From: Kocuria marina | GTDB taxonomy: Bacteria > Actinomycetota > Actinomycetes > Actinomycetales > Micrococcaceae | Direction: 5' to 3' | NCBI GenBank assembly: GCA_014652975.1 | Contig: BMZV01000001.1 | Coordinates: forward strand, 1 to 64,000 | Length of the DNA: 64,000 nt | Part shown: positions 24,292 through 33,941 of the stretch, piece by piece | Position numbering within the stretch: the stretch's first letter is position 1 | How the letters are laid out: every line of letters begins with the position of its first letter | Notes under the pieces: model-generated | What the model saw: only the letters and a program-made list of their open reading frames with translations | Told to the model about the DNA's origin: nothing | The model's database searches: none | Made by a program: the position numbers and the translations under genes

Positions 24292-25308
24292 ATGAAGATT
24301 CTTGTCACCGGGGGAACCGGGTACATCGGCTCGCACACGGTTCTGGCGCTGCTCGAGGCGGGGCACGACGTCGTCGTCCTGGACAACCTGTCCAATTCGT
24401 CCAAGACGTCGCTCGAGCGGGTGGCGGAACTCGCCGGACGCGACGTCGCGGCGTTCGAAGAGGTGGACCTGCTGGACCGCGAGGGTCTGGACCGCGTGTT
24501 CGCGCAGCACCGCCCGGACGCCGTGATCCACTTCGCGGGGCTCAAGGCCGTGGGGGAATCGGGGCAGAAGCCGCTGTGGTACTACACGAACAACGTCAGC
24601 GGGACCGTGAACCTGTTGTGGGCCATGGAGGAGAACGGGTGCCGCAGCATAGTGTTCTCGTCCTCGGCCACCGTGTACGGCGCCCCGGAGACCATGCCGC
24701 TGACCGAGAAGCTGTCCATGGACGCGCAGAACCCGTACGGCCGTACCAAGGAACACATCGAGGACATGCTCGCGGACCTCGCGGCCTCTGATGACCGCTG
24801 GTCCGTGGCCCTGCTGCGCTACTTCAACCCCGTGGGCGCGCACGAGTCCGGGCGGATCGGTGAGGACCCCTCGGGGATCCCCAACAACCTCATGCCGTTC
24901 GTCGCGCAGGTGGCCGTGGGCCGGCGCGAGAAGCTCATGGTCTTCGGCGACGACTACCCCACCCCGGACGGCACCGGCGTGCGCGACTACATCCACGTGG
25001 TGGACCTCGCGGACGGACACCTACGTGCCCTGGACCGGATCAGCCGGGACCACGGCGTGCACGTGTGGAACCTGGGCACCGGCCGCGGCTACTCCGTGCT
25101 GGAGGTCCGCGAGGCATTCCAGAAGGCCTCGGGCCGGGAGATCCCCTACGAGATCGCCCCGCGCCGCCCCGGCGACGCCGCTGTGTCCTACGCCGATCCC
25201 TCCTCCGCCCTCGCCGAACTGGGCTGGTCCGCGGACCGGGACATCGACACCATGTGCCGGGACCACTGGAACTGGCAGAAGAACAACCCGAACGGTTACG
25301 ACGGCTGA
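24292..25308 (+). CDS. galE: UDP-glucose 4-epimerase
   Basis: 338 residues, extended short-chain dehydrogenase: NAD motif GGTGYIGSH, FAGLKAVGES, the catalytic Ser in SSSATVYG and YxxxK in YGRTK, and the UDP-sugar loop near YFNPVGAHESG. Interconverts UDP-glucose and UDP-galactose for envelope polysaccharides. ATG 24292 preferred over a GTG three codons earlier because of the -10 box spacing. Ends in a bidirectional terminator shared with gltA. Confidence 0.94.
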   Translation: MKILVTGGTGYIGSHTVLALLEAGHDVVVLDNLSNSSKTSLERVAELAGRDVAAFEEVDLLDREGLDRVFAQHRPDAVIHFAGLKAVGESGQKPLWYYTNNVSGTVNLLWAMEENGCRSIVFSSSATVYGAPETMPLTEKLSMDAQNPYGRTKEHIEDMLADLAASDDRWSVALLRYFNPVGAHESGRIGEDPSGIPNNLMPFVAQVAVGRREKLMVFGDDYPTPDGTGVRDYIHVVDLADGHLRALDRISRDHGVHVWNLGTGRGYSVLEVREAFQKASGREIPYEIAPRRPGDAAVSYADPSSALAELGWSADRDIDTMCRDHWNWQKNNPNGYDG

Positions 25309-25340
25309 GCCGAGCGGCGGCGTCGTGCCCGCACCGACGA

Positions 25341-25376
25341 ACGAGCCCCGATCACCGAACGGTGATCGGGGCTCGT
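25341..25376. terminator. Bidirectional terminator between galE and gltA
   Basis: 16-bp perfect stem (25341-25356 with 25361-25376), loop gaac, then cggttt on the galE side. Confidence 0.85.
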
Positions 25377-25393
25377 CGGTTTGACCGGGGAAC

Positions 25394-26695
25394 TCAGTTG
25401 GCGGTCGGGTAGTGGCGTTCACCCTCGCCCACGTAGAGCTGGCGGGGGCGGCCGATCTTGGTCTCGGGGTCCTCGATCATCTCGCGCCACTGCGCGATCC
25501 AGCCGGGCAGGCGGCCGATCGCGAAGAGCACGGTGAACATCTTCTCGGGGAAGCCCATGGCCTTGTAGATCAATCCCGTGTAGAAGTCCACGTTCGGGTA
25601 GAGCTTGCGCTCCACGAAGTAGTCGTCCGCGAGGGCCTTCTCCTCCAGGCCGATGGCCAGGTCCAGCAGCTCGTTGTTGCCGCCCATCTTGGCCAGGACG
25701 TCGTGCGCGTAGCCCTTGATGATGCGGGCACGGGGATCGTAGTTCTTGTAGACACGGTGCCCGAACCCCATGAGGCGGACGCCGTCCTCCTTGTTCTTGA
25801 CCTTCTCCATGAACTCGTCCGCGGAGAGCCCACGGTTCTGGATCTGGTCCAGCATGGCCAGCACGGCCTCATTGGCACCGCCGTGCAGCGGGCCGTAGAG
25901 GGCGTTGATGCCCGCGGAGACGGACGCGAACATGTTGGCGTGGGAGGAACCCACCAGGCGCACCGTGGAGGTGGAGCAGTTCTGCTCGTGGTCCGCGTGC
26001 AGCATGAACAGGATGTCCAGGGTCTTGGCGACCACCGGGTCCACCTCGTAGTCCTCGGCGGGCACACCGAAGCACATGCGCAGGAAGTTCTCCGCGTAGT
26101 TGAGGTTGTTGTGGGGGTACAGCTGCGGCTCGCCCACGGACTTCTTGTACGCGTACGCGGCCAGAGTGGGGACCTTTGCGAGCAGGCGGATGGTGGAGAT
26201 CTCCACGTGCTCCTTGTTGAACGGGTCCAGGGAGTCCGAGTAGAAGGTGGACAGCGCGGACACGGCCGAGGACAGCACGGGCATGGGGTGCGCGGAGCGG
26301 GGGAAGCCGTTGAAGAACATCTTGATGTCCTCGTGCACCATGGTGTGCGTGGTGATGCGGTGCTGGAAGTCCTCGTACTGCTCACGCGTGGGAAGCTCGC
26401 CGTAGATCAGCAGGTAGGCGGTCTCCAGGAAGTTGGAGTGCTCCGCAAGCTCCTCGATGGGGTAGCCGCGATAGCGCAGGATGCCCTGGGCGCCATCGAT
26501 GTAGGTCACCGTGGAGCGCGTGTTCGCGGTGTTCACGAACCCGGGGTCGAAGCTGACGTTGCCGGTCTCCTTGAGCAGGGAGCCCACGCCGTAGCCCTTG
26601 TTGCCCTCGGTCACCTCCAGCACGGGGAGCTCGAGGGACTTGCCCTTCTCGTAGTTCAGCTCCACCTTGTCGGTGGACTTCTTGGCCTCTGCCAT
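25394..26695 (-). CDS. gltA: Citrate synthase
   Basis: 433 residues, hexameric type II citrate synthase. Active-site residues are seen in LHADHEQNCSTSTVR, GPLHGGANEAV, GFGHRVYKNYDPR and PNVDFYTG. Catalyses oxaloacetate plus acetyl-CoA to citrate; icd and mdh of the same cycle are further right. ATG 26695 has AAGGA 7 bases upstream. The 175 bases upstream hold no gene and separate it from dapC on the same strand; there is a weak 7-bp hairpin at 26813-26832. Confidence 0.95.
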   Translation of the reverse strand: MAEAKKSTDKVELNYEKGKSLELPVLEVTEGNKGYGVGSLLKETGNVSFDPGFVNTANTRSTVTYIDGAQGILRYRGYPIEELAEHSNFLETAYLLIYGELPTREQYEDFQHRITTHTMVHEDIKMFFNGFPRSAHPMPVLSSAVSALSTFYSDSLDPFNKEHVEISTIRLLAKVPTLAAYAYKKSVGEPQLYPHNNLNYAENFLRMCFGVPAEDYEVDPVVAKTLDILFMLHADHEQNCSTSTVRLVGSSHANMFASVSAGINALYGPLHGGANEAVLAMLDQIQNRGLSADEFMEKVKNKEDGVRLMGFGHRVYKNYDPRARIIKGYAHDVLAKMGGNNELLDLAIGLEEKALADDYFVERKLYPNVDFYTGLIYKAMGFPEKMFTVLFAIGRLPGWIAQWREMIEDPETKIGRPRQLYVGEGERHYPTAN

Positions 26696-26870
26696 GATGT
26701 GTCCTTCACGGTTCGCTAGGTGTTCCACGACGGGTTCGCGGTGCGGTTCACCCCCACGCCGTCGTGGCGGTTCGGGTCGGTGCGCACCGGGCGGGAACAC
26801 GGTGTCATTCCCCACCAACCTACCCGTTGGTGTGATCGGGATTCCACTTGCCCACCCGTGTGCGGCGGGC

Positions 26871-28016
26871 TCAGACGGCGCCTGAGAGCCGTTGCACGGC
26901 GGCCGCCATGCGCTCGTCGCTCGCGGTCAGGGACAGCCGCACGTAGCCGTGCCCGGCGTCCCCGTAGAAGGTCCCGGGGCCCACCACGATGCCCAGGCGG
27001 GCGAAGCGTTCCACGGTGTCCCACGTGTCCTCACCGGCGGTGGCCCACAGGTACAAGCCGGCCTCGGAATGCTCGATCGTGAGCCCGAAGGCCTCCACGG
27101 CGGGCTTGAGTGCCTCGCGCCGCTGCCGGTAGAGGTTCTTCTGCGCCGTCACGTGCGCGGTGTCCCCCAGGGCCACGCGCATGGCTTCCTGCACGGGATA
27201 GGGCACGATCATCCCGGCGTGCTTGCGCGAGTTGATGAGCGAGGGCATCAGCGCGGGGTCACCCGTGAGGAACGCGGCGCGGTAGCCCGCGAGGTTCGAC
27301 TGCTTGGACAGCGAGTACGCGCTGAACAGCAGGGACGTGTCCCCGCCGCTCACGCGCGGGTCCAGGACGGACGGCACGGGTTCGCCACCGCGTGCGGGAT
27401 CCCACTGACCCCAGCCGAGCTCGGCGTAGCACTCGTCGGAGACCACCACGGCCCCCTGCGAGCGGGCCTGGTCCACGAGCCGCTTGAGACTCTGCGCGTC
27501 CCGCACGATGCCCGTGGGATTGCCCGGCGAGTTGACCCACACCATGCGCACGCGCTCGCGCACCGAGGGCTCGAGCTCGTCCAGCGAGTCCGCGGCCACG
27601 GCCTCGGCGCCGGCGATCTGCGCCCCGATGTCGTACGTGGGGTAGGCGACCACGGGACGCACTACGACGTCGCCCGGGCCCAGACCCAGCAACAGCGGCA
27701 GCCACGCGACGAGTTCCTTGGAACCCACCGTGGGCATCACGGCGTCCGGGTCCAGATCGGGCACACCGCGACGATCGGCGAACCACGCGGCCACGGCCTC
27801 CCGCAGCGCGGGGGTCCCGTGCGTCGTGGGATACCCGGGGGCGTCCGCGGCGGCGGCGAGCGCATCCTGGATCACGAGCGGCGTGGGGTCCACCGGGGTC
27901 CCGATGGACAGGTCCACCACACCATCCGGGTGCTCCTGCGCGGTCCGGCGGTACGGCGCGAGGGAGTTCCAGGGGTAGTCGGGCAGGTTCAGACCGAATC
28001 CGCGGGCCACGCTCAC
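26871..28016 (-). CDS. dapC: Succinyldiaminopimelate transaminase
   Basis: 381 residues, class I/II aminotransferase fold: NSPGNPTG, VVSDECYAELGW, PLP-binding Lys in SLSKQSNLAGYR, and the C-terminal GYVRLSLTASDERM. Actinobacterial DapC orthologues next to a seven-iron ferredoxin gene carry out the transamination before DapE. GTG start at 28016, only 4 bases after the fdxA stop, so both are one transcript. Confidence 0.9.
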   Translation of the reverse strand: MSVARGFGLNLPDYPWNSLAPYRRTAQEHPDGVVDLSIGTPVDPTPLVIQDALAAAADAPGYPTTHGTPALREAVAAWFADRRGVPDLDPDAVMPTVGSKELVAWLPLLLGLGPGDVVVRPVVAYPTYDIGAQIAGAEAVAADSLDELEPSVRERVRMVWVNSPGNPTGIVRDAQSLKRLVDQARSQGAVVVSDECYAELGWGQWDPARGGEPVPSVLDPRVSGGDTSLLFSAYSLSKQSNLAGYRAAFLTGDPALMPSLINSRKHAGMIVPYPVQEAMRVALGDTAHVTAQKNLYRQRREALKPAVEAFGLTIEHSEAGLYLWATAGEDTWDTVERFARLGIVVGPGTFYGDAGHGYVRLSLTASDERMAAAVQRLSGAV

Positions 28017-28020
28017 CGGA

Positions 28021-28344
28021 TCAGTCCTGGTTCTGCGGGGGCAGTTCCGCGATCATGGGGTGGTCCTTGTGGGTGTTGCCGAGCTTGGCGGCCCCACCCG
28101 GAGAGCCCAGATCGTCGAAGAACTCCACGTTCGCCTTGTAGTACTCGGCCCATTCCTCGGGGGTGTCGTCCTCGTAGTAGATGGCCTCCACGGGGCACAC
28201 CGGTTCGCACGCACCGCAGTCCACGCACTCGTCCGGGTGGATGTACAGGGATCGCTCGCCCTCGTAGATGCAGTCCACGGGACATTCCTCCACGCAGGCC
28301 TTGTCCTTGACATCCACGCACGGCTGCGCAATTACGTAAGTCAC
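28021..28344 (-). CDS. fdxA: Seven-iron ferredoxin (3Fe-4S/4Fe-4S)
   Basis: 107 residues. The N-terminal half has PCVDVKDKACVEECPVDCI and the second motif CVDCGACEPVCPVEAI, the spacing of 7Fe ferredoxins; a C-terminal tail of about 50 residues is typical of actinobacterial FdxA/FdxC. Soluble electron carrier. GTG at 28344 with AAGGAGAGG upstream and a TAGAAT -10 box at 28384-28389. The order typA-mshB-...-fdxA-dapC is also seen in mycobacteria. Confidence 0.93.
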   Translation of the reverse strand: MTYVIAQPCVDVKDKACVEECPVDCIYEGERSLYIHPDECVDCGACEPVCPVEAIYYEDDTPEEWAEYYKANVEFFDDLGSPGGAAKLGNTHKDHPMIAELPPQNQD

Positions 28345-28383
28345 GGTTGACGAACCTCTCCTTCTGTTCCCAAGTCCTCGACC

Positions 28384-28389
28384 ATTCTA
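28384..28389 (-). promoter_or_regulatory. -10 box for fdxA-dapC
   Basis: Minus-strand TAGAAT about 40 bases before the fdxA start, leaving room for a leader with its ribosome binding site. Confidence 0.45.
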
Positions 28390-28406
28390 GCGGCGGGCAT
28401 TCGAGG

Positions 28407-28892
28407 CTACCGCGCCCGCGAGCGCACCAGCCAATGCCCCGTAACAATCACGGAGGCCATGACCGCCACGAAGATCACGGCGAACCACAGCAACCCCACG
28501 ATCCCCACGGGCTCGGCCCACGTGGTGACCACGAGCGCCGAGCCCTCTCGCAGGTACGCGGTGGCCCAGGCGATCACGTACGTCACGAGCCCTGGGACGG
28601 CAGCCGCCCACACGCGCCGGGTCGCGGTACCGCACCACACGCTCGCGCACAGCAGCAGCGCCCCGGAGAATACGAGCCCCCACGGGAGCCACCAGCCGTC
28701 CAGGTACCAGATGTTGGCGTGCATGGCCGTGGCCACCGCTCCCGCCACGAGTCCCGTGAGCAGTGCCGTCACCAACGACGACGCCGCTCCCGGCCGTTGC
28801 TTCTCGGCACCCCCGGGCGCGTGGTCGCCGGCGGTCTGCGTGGCCGGGGCGCTCTCCCACGGGGCGGTGCGGTGCAGTCCGGACGCGCTCAT
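28407..28892 (-). CDS. Small integral membrane protein (DUF6113-like)
   Basis: 161 residues with four predicted membrane helices after a 38-residue polar head (LLTGLVAGAVATAMHAN, LPWGLVFSGALLLCASVW, AAAVPGLVTYVIAWATAY, GIVGLLWFAVIFVAVM). No catalytic motif. Small four-helix proteins beside mshB are common in actinobacteria and are annotated DUF6113 there; I assign it tentatively. ATG at 28892 overlaps the mshB stop (ATGA). Confidence 0.65.
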   Translation of the reverse strand: MSASGLHRTAPWESAPATQTAGDHAPGGAEKQRPGAASSLVTALLTGLVAGAVATAMHANIWYLDGWWLPWGLVFSGALLLCASVWCGTATRRVWAAAVPGLVTYVIAWATAYLREGSALVVTTWAEPVGIVGLLWFAVIFVAVMASVIVTGHWLVRSRAR

Positions 28893-29794
28893 TGTCCGCC
28901 CCGGCGTAACAGGCGGAACGTCTCGGTGGCGCTGAGGGTCTGCGGCACGCCGTTGGATAGCTTGTACGTGGTGCCCTGCGGGTCCTCGCCCAGGGTGATC
29001 TGTGTGGCGTGCGCCGCCATTGCGGCGCGCTTCACCGCCAGATCACCGTGGATCGCCGCTTGCGGCCGTTCGTCCGAGGGGTTCACGTCGCTCTCGATCC
29101 CCCACGTCAGGGGGACGTCCCACGCGTCGTGGGCGGTGTCCGGTGCTGACGCTGCGAGGTCCACGGCGCGCAGCGTGACCCCGTGCGTGGCCACGTGGTC
29201 CGGGTGACCGTACCCGCCGTCGTCGTCGTAGGTGATCACGGCGTGGGGACGCACCGCGCGGATAGCTGCGGCCACGTGGGCGGCGGCCTCCTGCGGATCC
29301 GCCGCCGTGAGCGCTGCGGGTGAGACGTCCTCGGCGGGCTGCGGGCGGCCGTCGGGCCCCCAGCTCATCCCGGAATCCACGTACTTGTCCGCGCCGTTGG
29401 CGAAACCCTCGGCGGGATCGTGGGCGGGGGGCTCCCCCGCGAAGAACCGGTCCGCGAGCCCCATGGCGGCCGCGGCGGCGTCGAGCTCACCCACACGGTA
29501 GAGCCCCAGCGCGGTGCCGTCGGTGTCCGGGCACCCGGGTTGGCCCACCTCGAGATGACGCAGGGCGGGCGGGATAACCTCACCGCGTTCGCCGCGCGTC
29601 ATGGTCAGCAACACCGTGGTGGCGCCCAGCGCGCCGTAGTACCCGATGGATACGCCCGTGACGATGGCTTCGTCGTCCGGGTGGGCGTGCACCCACAACA
29701 CACGAGCCCGGGCGGGATCCACGCCCCCGGGGAGCAGTGTCTCCACCGCCCCCTCGGTCGCGTGTCCCCCGCCCGGGTATCGAGGATCGGCCAC
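28889..29794 (-). CDS. mshB: Mycothiol biosynthesis deacetylase MshB
   Basis: 301 residues, LmbE/PIG-L fold. Zinc site in VHAHPDDEAI and GYGHPDHVATH, plus MTRGERGEV of the substrate site. It deacetylates GlcNAc-inositol in mycothiol synthesis, which places the organism among mycothiol-making actinobacteria. GTG start at 29794, two bases after the typA stop. The frame stays open upstream into typA but without a credible start. Confidence 0.92.
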   Translation of the reverse strand: MADPRYPGGGHATEGAVETLLPGGVDPARARVLWVHAHPDDEAIVTGVSIGYYGALGATTVLLTMTRGERGEVIPPALRHLEVGQPGCPDTDGTALGLYRVGELDAAAAAMGLADRFFAGEPPAHDPAEGFANGADKYVDSGMSWGPDGRPQPAEDVSPAALTAADPQEAAAHVAAAIRAVRPHAVITYDDDGGYGHPDHVATHGVTLRAVDLAASAPDTAHDAWDVPLTWGIESDVNPSDERPQAAIHGDLAVKRAAMAAHATQITLGEDPQGTTYKLSNGVPQTLSATETFRLLRRGGQ

Positions 29795-29796
29795 GA

Positions 29797-31704
29797 TCAG
29801 GCGCGCGCCCGCTGCCGGGCGACCTTGAGGCGCTCGTTGGCGTCCAGGACCACCTTGCGGATGCGGATGGCCTCCGGGGTGACCTCCACGCACTCGTCCT
29901 CGCGCGCGAACTCGAGGGACTCCTCGAGCGTGAGCTTGCGCGGGGGCGTGAGGTTCTCGAAGCTGTCCGCCGTGGACGAGCGCATGTTGGTGAGCTTCTT
30001 CTCCTTGGTGATGTTCACGTCCATGTCGTCCGCGCGGGAGTTCTCACCCACGATCATGCCCTCGTAGACCTCGGAGGTAGGCTCCACGAAGAACGAGCCG
30101 CGCTCCTGCAGGTTGATCATGGCGTACGGGGTGACCACACCGGCGCGGTCCGCGATCATAGAACCGTTGGTGCGGTACTCGATCTCCCCGGCCCACGGCT
30201 CGTAGCCGTCCGCGTAGGAGGACGCGATGCCCGCGCCTCGGGTCTCCGTGAGGAACTTGGTGCGGAAGCCGATCAGACCGCGCGAGGGGACCTTGAACTC
30301 CATGCGCACCCACCCGGTGCCGTGGTTGCTCATGCCCTCCATGCGGCCCTTACGCGCGGCCATGAGCTGGGTGATCGCACCCAGGAACTCGTCCGGAGCA
30401 TCGATCGTCATGTGCTCGTAGGGCTCGTGCACCTTGCCGTCCACGGTCCTGGTGACCACCTGTGGTTTGCCCGCGGTGATCTCGAAGCCCTCGCGGCGCA
30501 TCTGCTCCACGAGGATGGCCAGGGCCAGCTCACCGCGGCCCTGCACCTCCCACGCGTCCGGGCGCTGGGTGGGCAGCACGCGCAGCGAGACGTTACCGAT
30601 GAGCTCCTTGTCCAGGCGGTCCTTGACCTGGCGCGCGGTGACCTTGGCCCCCTTGACGCGTCCGGCCAAGGGCGACGTGTTGATCCCGATGGTCATGGAG
30701 ATCGCGGGATCGTCCACCGTGATCAGCGGCAGCGGCTCGGGGTTCTCGAGGTCCGTGAGGGTCTCACCGATGGTGATGTCCTCGATCCCGGCCACGGCCA
30801 CGATCTCACCAGGCCCGGCGCTCTCCGCGGGCACCCGGTCCAGGCCCTTGGTGGCCAGCAGTTCGGAGATGCGCACGCTCTTGAGGGTTCCGTCGTGACG
30901 CGCCCACGCCACGGTCTGGCCCTTCTTCAGCGTCCCGTTGAAGATGCGCAGCAGGGCCAGGCGACCCAGGAACGGGGAGGCGTCCAGGTTGGTCACGTGC
31001 GCCTGCAGCACGCCGTCCGGGTTGTAGGACGGCGCGGGGATGTGCTCGATGATGGTGCGGAACAGCGGCTCGAGGTCCTCATTGTCCGGCAGTTCGCCGT
31101 TGCCGGGCTGGTCGGTGGAGGCACGGCCGGCCTTACCGGAGGCGTAGACCACGGGCACGTCCAGGACGGCGTCCAGGTCCAGGTCCGGGTGGTCCTCGGC
31201 GATGTCCGAGGCCAGGCCCAGCAGCAGGTCCATGGTGTCGGAGACGACCTCGTCGATCCGGGCGTCCGGGCGGTCCACCTTGTTGACGACGACGATCACG
31301 GGCAGCTTGGCCTCGAGGGCCTTGCGCAGCACGAACCGGGTCTGGGGCAGCGGGCCCTCGGAGGCGTCCACGAGCAGCACGACGCCGTCCACCATGGACA
31401 GACCGCGCTCCACCTCGCCACCGAAGTCGGCGTGACCCGGGGTGTCGATCACGTTGATTGTGATGGTCTCACCGTTGGCCGCGGGGCCGTCGTAGAACAC
31501 CGTGGTGTTCTTGGCCAGGATGGTGATGCCCTTCTCCCGCTCCAGGTCGCCCGAGTCCATGACTCGTTCCTCGACCTCTCCGTGGCTGGAGAACGCGTTC
31601 GTCTGCTGGAGCATGGCATCGACGATGGTGGTCTTGCCGTGGTCAACGTGGGCCACGATGGCCACGTTGCGCAGATCGGCGCGCTGGGTGGTGGTTTCAG
31701 ACAT
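29797..31704 (-). CDS. typA: Translational GTPase TypA/BipA
   Basis: 635 residues: G1 [10 protein letters not shown]2 region ITILAKNT, G3 DTPGHADF, G4 NKVD, then EF-G-like domains II, III, V and the BipA-specific C-terminal domain ([26 protein letters not shown]). Ribosome-associated GTPase needed for stress and low-temperature ribosome assembly. ATG at 31704 has GAGAG upstream; another ATG lies six codons earlier. First gene of a leftward operon typA-mshB-membrane protein. Confidence 0.95.
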   Translation of the reverse strand: MSETTTQRADLRNVAIVAHVDHGKTTIVDAMLQQTNAFSSHGEVEERVMDSGDLEREKGITILAKNTTVFYDGPAANGETITINVIDTPGHADFGGEVERGLSMVDGVVLLVDASEGPLPQTRFVLRKALEAKLPVIVVVNKVDRPDARIDEVVSDTMDLLLGLASDIAEDHPDLDLDAVLDVPVVYASGKAGRASTDQPGNGELPDNEDLEPLFRTIIEHIPAPSYNPDGVLQAHVTNLDASPFLGRLALLRIFNGTLKKGQTVAWARHDGTLKSVRISELLATKGLDRVPAESAGPGEIVAVAGIEDITIGETLTDLENPEPLPLITVDDPAISMTIGINTSPLAGRVKGAKVTARQVKDRLDKELIGNVSLRVLPTQRPDAWEVQGRGELALAILVEQMRREGFEITAGKPQVVTRTVDGKVHEPYEHMTIDAPDEFLGAITQLMAARKGRMEGMSNHGTGWVRMEFKVPSRGLIGFRTKFLTETRGAGIASSYADGYEPWAGEIEYRTNGSMIADRAGVVTPYAMINLQERGSFFVEPTSEVYEGMIVGENSRADDMDVNITKEKKLTNMRSSTADSFENLTPPRKLTLEESLEFAREDECVEVTPEAIRIRKVVLDANERLKVARQRARA

Positions 31705-31749
31705 GCACAGGTCTCTCTTCATGAGTGGATGCAGAGGGGAATCGTGGCG

Positions 31750-31755
31750 ATTCTA
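31750..31755 (-). promoter_or_regulatory. -10 box for typA
   Basis: Minus-strand TAGAAT about 45 bases before the start codon, giving a transcript with a short leader. Confidence 0.4.
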
Positions 31756-31775
31756 CTCCCCTCCGCCACCACCCG

Positions 31776-31807
31776 GAGCACACGTGATGCATGTCTCCCG
31801 TGTGCTC
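31776..31807 (-). terminator. Hairpin at the end of the S9 peptidase gene
   Basis: 9-bp stem (31776-31784 with 31799-31807) overlapping the stop codon, 14-base loop, no clear T-run. Confidence 0.45.
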
Positions 31808-33830
31808 AGCCGAGCAGTTCGGGGCGCTGCCATTCCTCACCCAGCACGTGTTCGGCCAGGAACGCGAGCACGGTCTCGTACCACGCCCGCGAGTTGGCCG
31901 GCTTGAGGATCCAGTGGTTCTCGTCCGGGAAGTACAGGAACCGGTGGCCCTCCACCCGGGTGCGCAGCTGCAGATCGGACCACAGCTCGATGCCCTGGGA
32001 GATCGGGACCCGGTAGTCCTTGTCCCCGTGGATCACGAGCATGGGGACCTGGATCCGGTCCACGAACCGGTGCGGTGAGTACACGGCGGCCTGGGCCGGG
32101 CCCATGGCCTCACGCCACTCGGTGTTGTCCGTGGTGGCACCCATGGAGTCCAAGTTCCACAGGGACGCGTGGGTCACAATGCACCGGAACCGGTCCGCCG
32201 TCTGGGTGGCCACCCAGTTGGCCATGTACCCGCCGTAGGAACCGCCCAGCAGGGCTTGGCGCTGGGCATCGATGTCCGCCCGCTGCGTCGTGGCCTCCAC
32301 GAGCGCCATCACGTCCGTGAACGGCGCCCCGCCCAGCTCCTGCTGACCGCGGTCGATCATGGCCTGTCCGTAACCCGTGGAGATGGCCGGGTCCGGGAAC
32401 AGCACGGCATAACCGCGGGCCACGAACGGCCACGGATTCCAACGCCAGCTCCACTGGTTGTTGGACGCCCACGGCCCACCGTGAACGAACACGAGCAACG
32501 GGTGTTCGGTTCCTTCCCCCTCGGGCAGCGCGAGCCACGCGCGGATGCTCGTCCCGTCCTCGGCGGTCGTGGTGACCTCCTCGAGGCGGCCGGGGACGGC
32601 GTCGTCGGGCACGAGACCGTCGATCCGGGTGGGCTCGGCGCAGAACTCCCGACCGGACCACGTCACCGCCTCGAGGGGGTGGTCGTAGGTGGCCCGCAGA
32701 CCGTAGAACGCGTCCCCCACGGGGTGGACCGCGCAATAGGTCCACGGCTGCTCGGCACCGCCGGCCAGGACGTCGATCGAGGAGTCCCCGCCCCGCGGGC
32801 ACGTGACCCTCAGCACGATCCCCCGGCCCTGATAGTCGGACGTGCACACGAAGGAGTCGTCATCGATCCACCGGGATCCCCCCGCCCAGTATTCGTCTGT
32901 GGGCACGACTTCCGTGTCCCGACCCGTGCTCAGGTCGTGGATCCACAGCGAGATCTGCAGGTTGACGCCGTCGCGCCACACGACGTCCCGCTCCAGGACG
33001 ACCCGGCTGCCGTCCGGGGAGACGGGCCCGGGCTCCCACCAGTCCTCCTCGGTGGCGTCCCGGAACAGTTCGGCCTGACCGGCGCCGTCTGCCGTGATCG
33101 GCACCCGCCACAGCTGGGACCGTTCCCAGCCCTCCGGCAACCACGCGGTCAACTGTGCGATCAGCCAGGTGCCGTCCGGGGCGACCGAGTAGCGCGTCAA
33201 CCGCCCGGCGGGCAGATCCACGCGGCGCACGGCCTCCCCCGCGTCCCGGGACTCGGCGAGCGCGGCGGTGTCCACGAACCACAGGGCGGTCTCGGCGGCT
33301 GGGAGGTCATGGTCCCAGTACCGGAACGGCGCGCGGTCGTAGAGCATGGGACTCGCCCCGGATTCCTCACGCAATTCGTGCAGTTCACGGTTGCGGGCGA
33401 GCTCGTCCGCCGCACCCTTGGCACTCGGGTGCATGCCCGAGAGGAAGAACAGCATGTCCCCGCCCAGCTTGGGGTCCGAGATGCCCTCGGGCATGTCCAG
33501 CACCATGCGGGCGTCGCCGCGTTCGGGGAGCAACCACAACCGGGAGCGCTTCTCGTGGTCCCCGTCCATGGGTCGGTCGGACGTGAAGTAGAGCTCCCCC
33601 GACGGCGCCGGGCACACCTCTTGGACTCCGTGATCGCCGGAGGTCAGGGGGACAGGTGCACGATCGCCGTCGGTCGGGCGGGGTACCGACCACGCGTGTT
33701 TGACGTAGCGCTTACCGTCTGAGGACAGTTCCTGCCGCAGGGCGATCACCGGGCCGTTCCGGTGTCCGCTCAATCCGGTGAGTCGTGGGGTGGCCACGAG
33801 CTGTTCGGAAGTTTCATAACGGGGTGTCAT
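31806..33830 (-). CDS. S9 family peptidase (acylaminoacyl/dipeptidyl peptidase type)
   Basis: 674 residues. Residues 1-400 are a beta-propeller of the S9 family; the C-terminal alpha/beta hydrolase carries FVHGGPW, the nucleophile GGSYGGYMAN, the Asp in IHGDKDYRVP and the His in DENHWI. No signal peptide, so it acts in the cytoplasm on short peptides, fitting a cell with peptide importers. ATG at 33830 has a TAATGT box 7 bases upstream. Divergent from azlC. Confidence 0.92.
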   Translation of the reverse strand: MTPRYETSEQLVATPRLTGLSGHRNGPVIALRQELSSDGKRYVKHAWSVPRPTDGDRAPVPLTSGDHGVQEVCPAPSGELYFTSDRPMDGDHEKRSRLWLLPERGDARMVLDMPEGISDPKLGGDMLFFLSGMHPSAKGAADELARNRELHELREESGASPMLYDRAPFRYWDHDLPAAETALWFVDTAALAESRDAGEAVRRVDLPAGRLTRYSVAPDGTWLIAQLTAWLPEGWERSQLWRVPITADGAGQAELFRDATEEDWWEPGPVSPDGSRVVLERDVVWRDGVNLQISLWIHDLSTGRDTEVVPTDEYWAGGSRWIDDDSFVCTSDYQGRGIVLRVTCPRGGDSSIDVLAGGAEQPWTYCAVHPVGDAFYGLRATYDHPLEAVTWSGREFCAEPTRIDGLVPDDAVPGRLEEVTTTAEDGTSIRAWLALPEGEGTEHPLLVFVHGGPWASNNQWSWRWNPWPFVARGYAVLFPDPAISTGYGQAMIDRGQQELGGAPFTDVMALVEATTQRADIDAQRQALLGGSYGGYMANWVATQTADRFRCIVTHASLWNLDSMGATTDNTEWREAMGPAQAAVYSPHRFVDRIQVPMLVIHGDKDYRVPISQGIELWSDLQLRTRVEGHRFLYFPDENHWILKPANSRAWYETVLAFLAEHVLGEEWQRPELLG

Positions 33831-33837
33831 ATGAGTC

Positions 33838-33843
33838 ACATTA
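33838..33843 (-). promoter_or_regulatory. -10 box of a leaderless promoter (S9 peptidase)
   Basis: Minus-strand TAATGT, then gactcat and the ATG at 33830. Confidence 0.4.
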
Positions 33844-33941
33844 CAGACGTGCCGGTCACGCATAAGCGCGCACGTGTCACCCCAGCCACTAACGTGGCCC
33901 TCGGCCACGTGGCGCAGCGGTGGCGGATGGGAGTGGAACGC

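Noticed and set aside
25412-26719. Plus-strand open frame of 435 codons opposite gltA
   Set aside because: Low-complexity Val/His/Gly product and complete overlap with a certain citrate synthase gene.
26813-26832. 7-bp hairpin upstream of gltA as a terminator for dapC
   Set aside because: Stem is short and has no T-run; kept only as a weak possibility.
29737-32016. Long plus-strand open frame of over 700 codons opposite typA
   Set aside because: It is the antisense shadow of a GC-rich gene; its translation is His/Arg/Val/Gly-rich without any motif, while typA on the other strand has all GTPase motifs.
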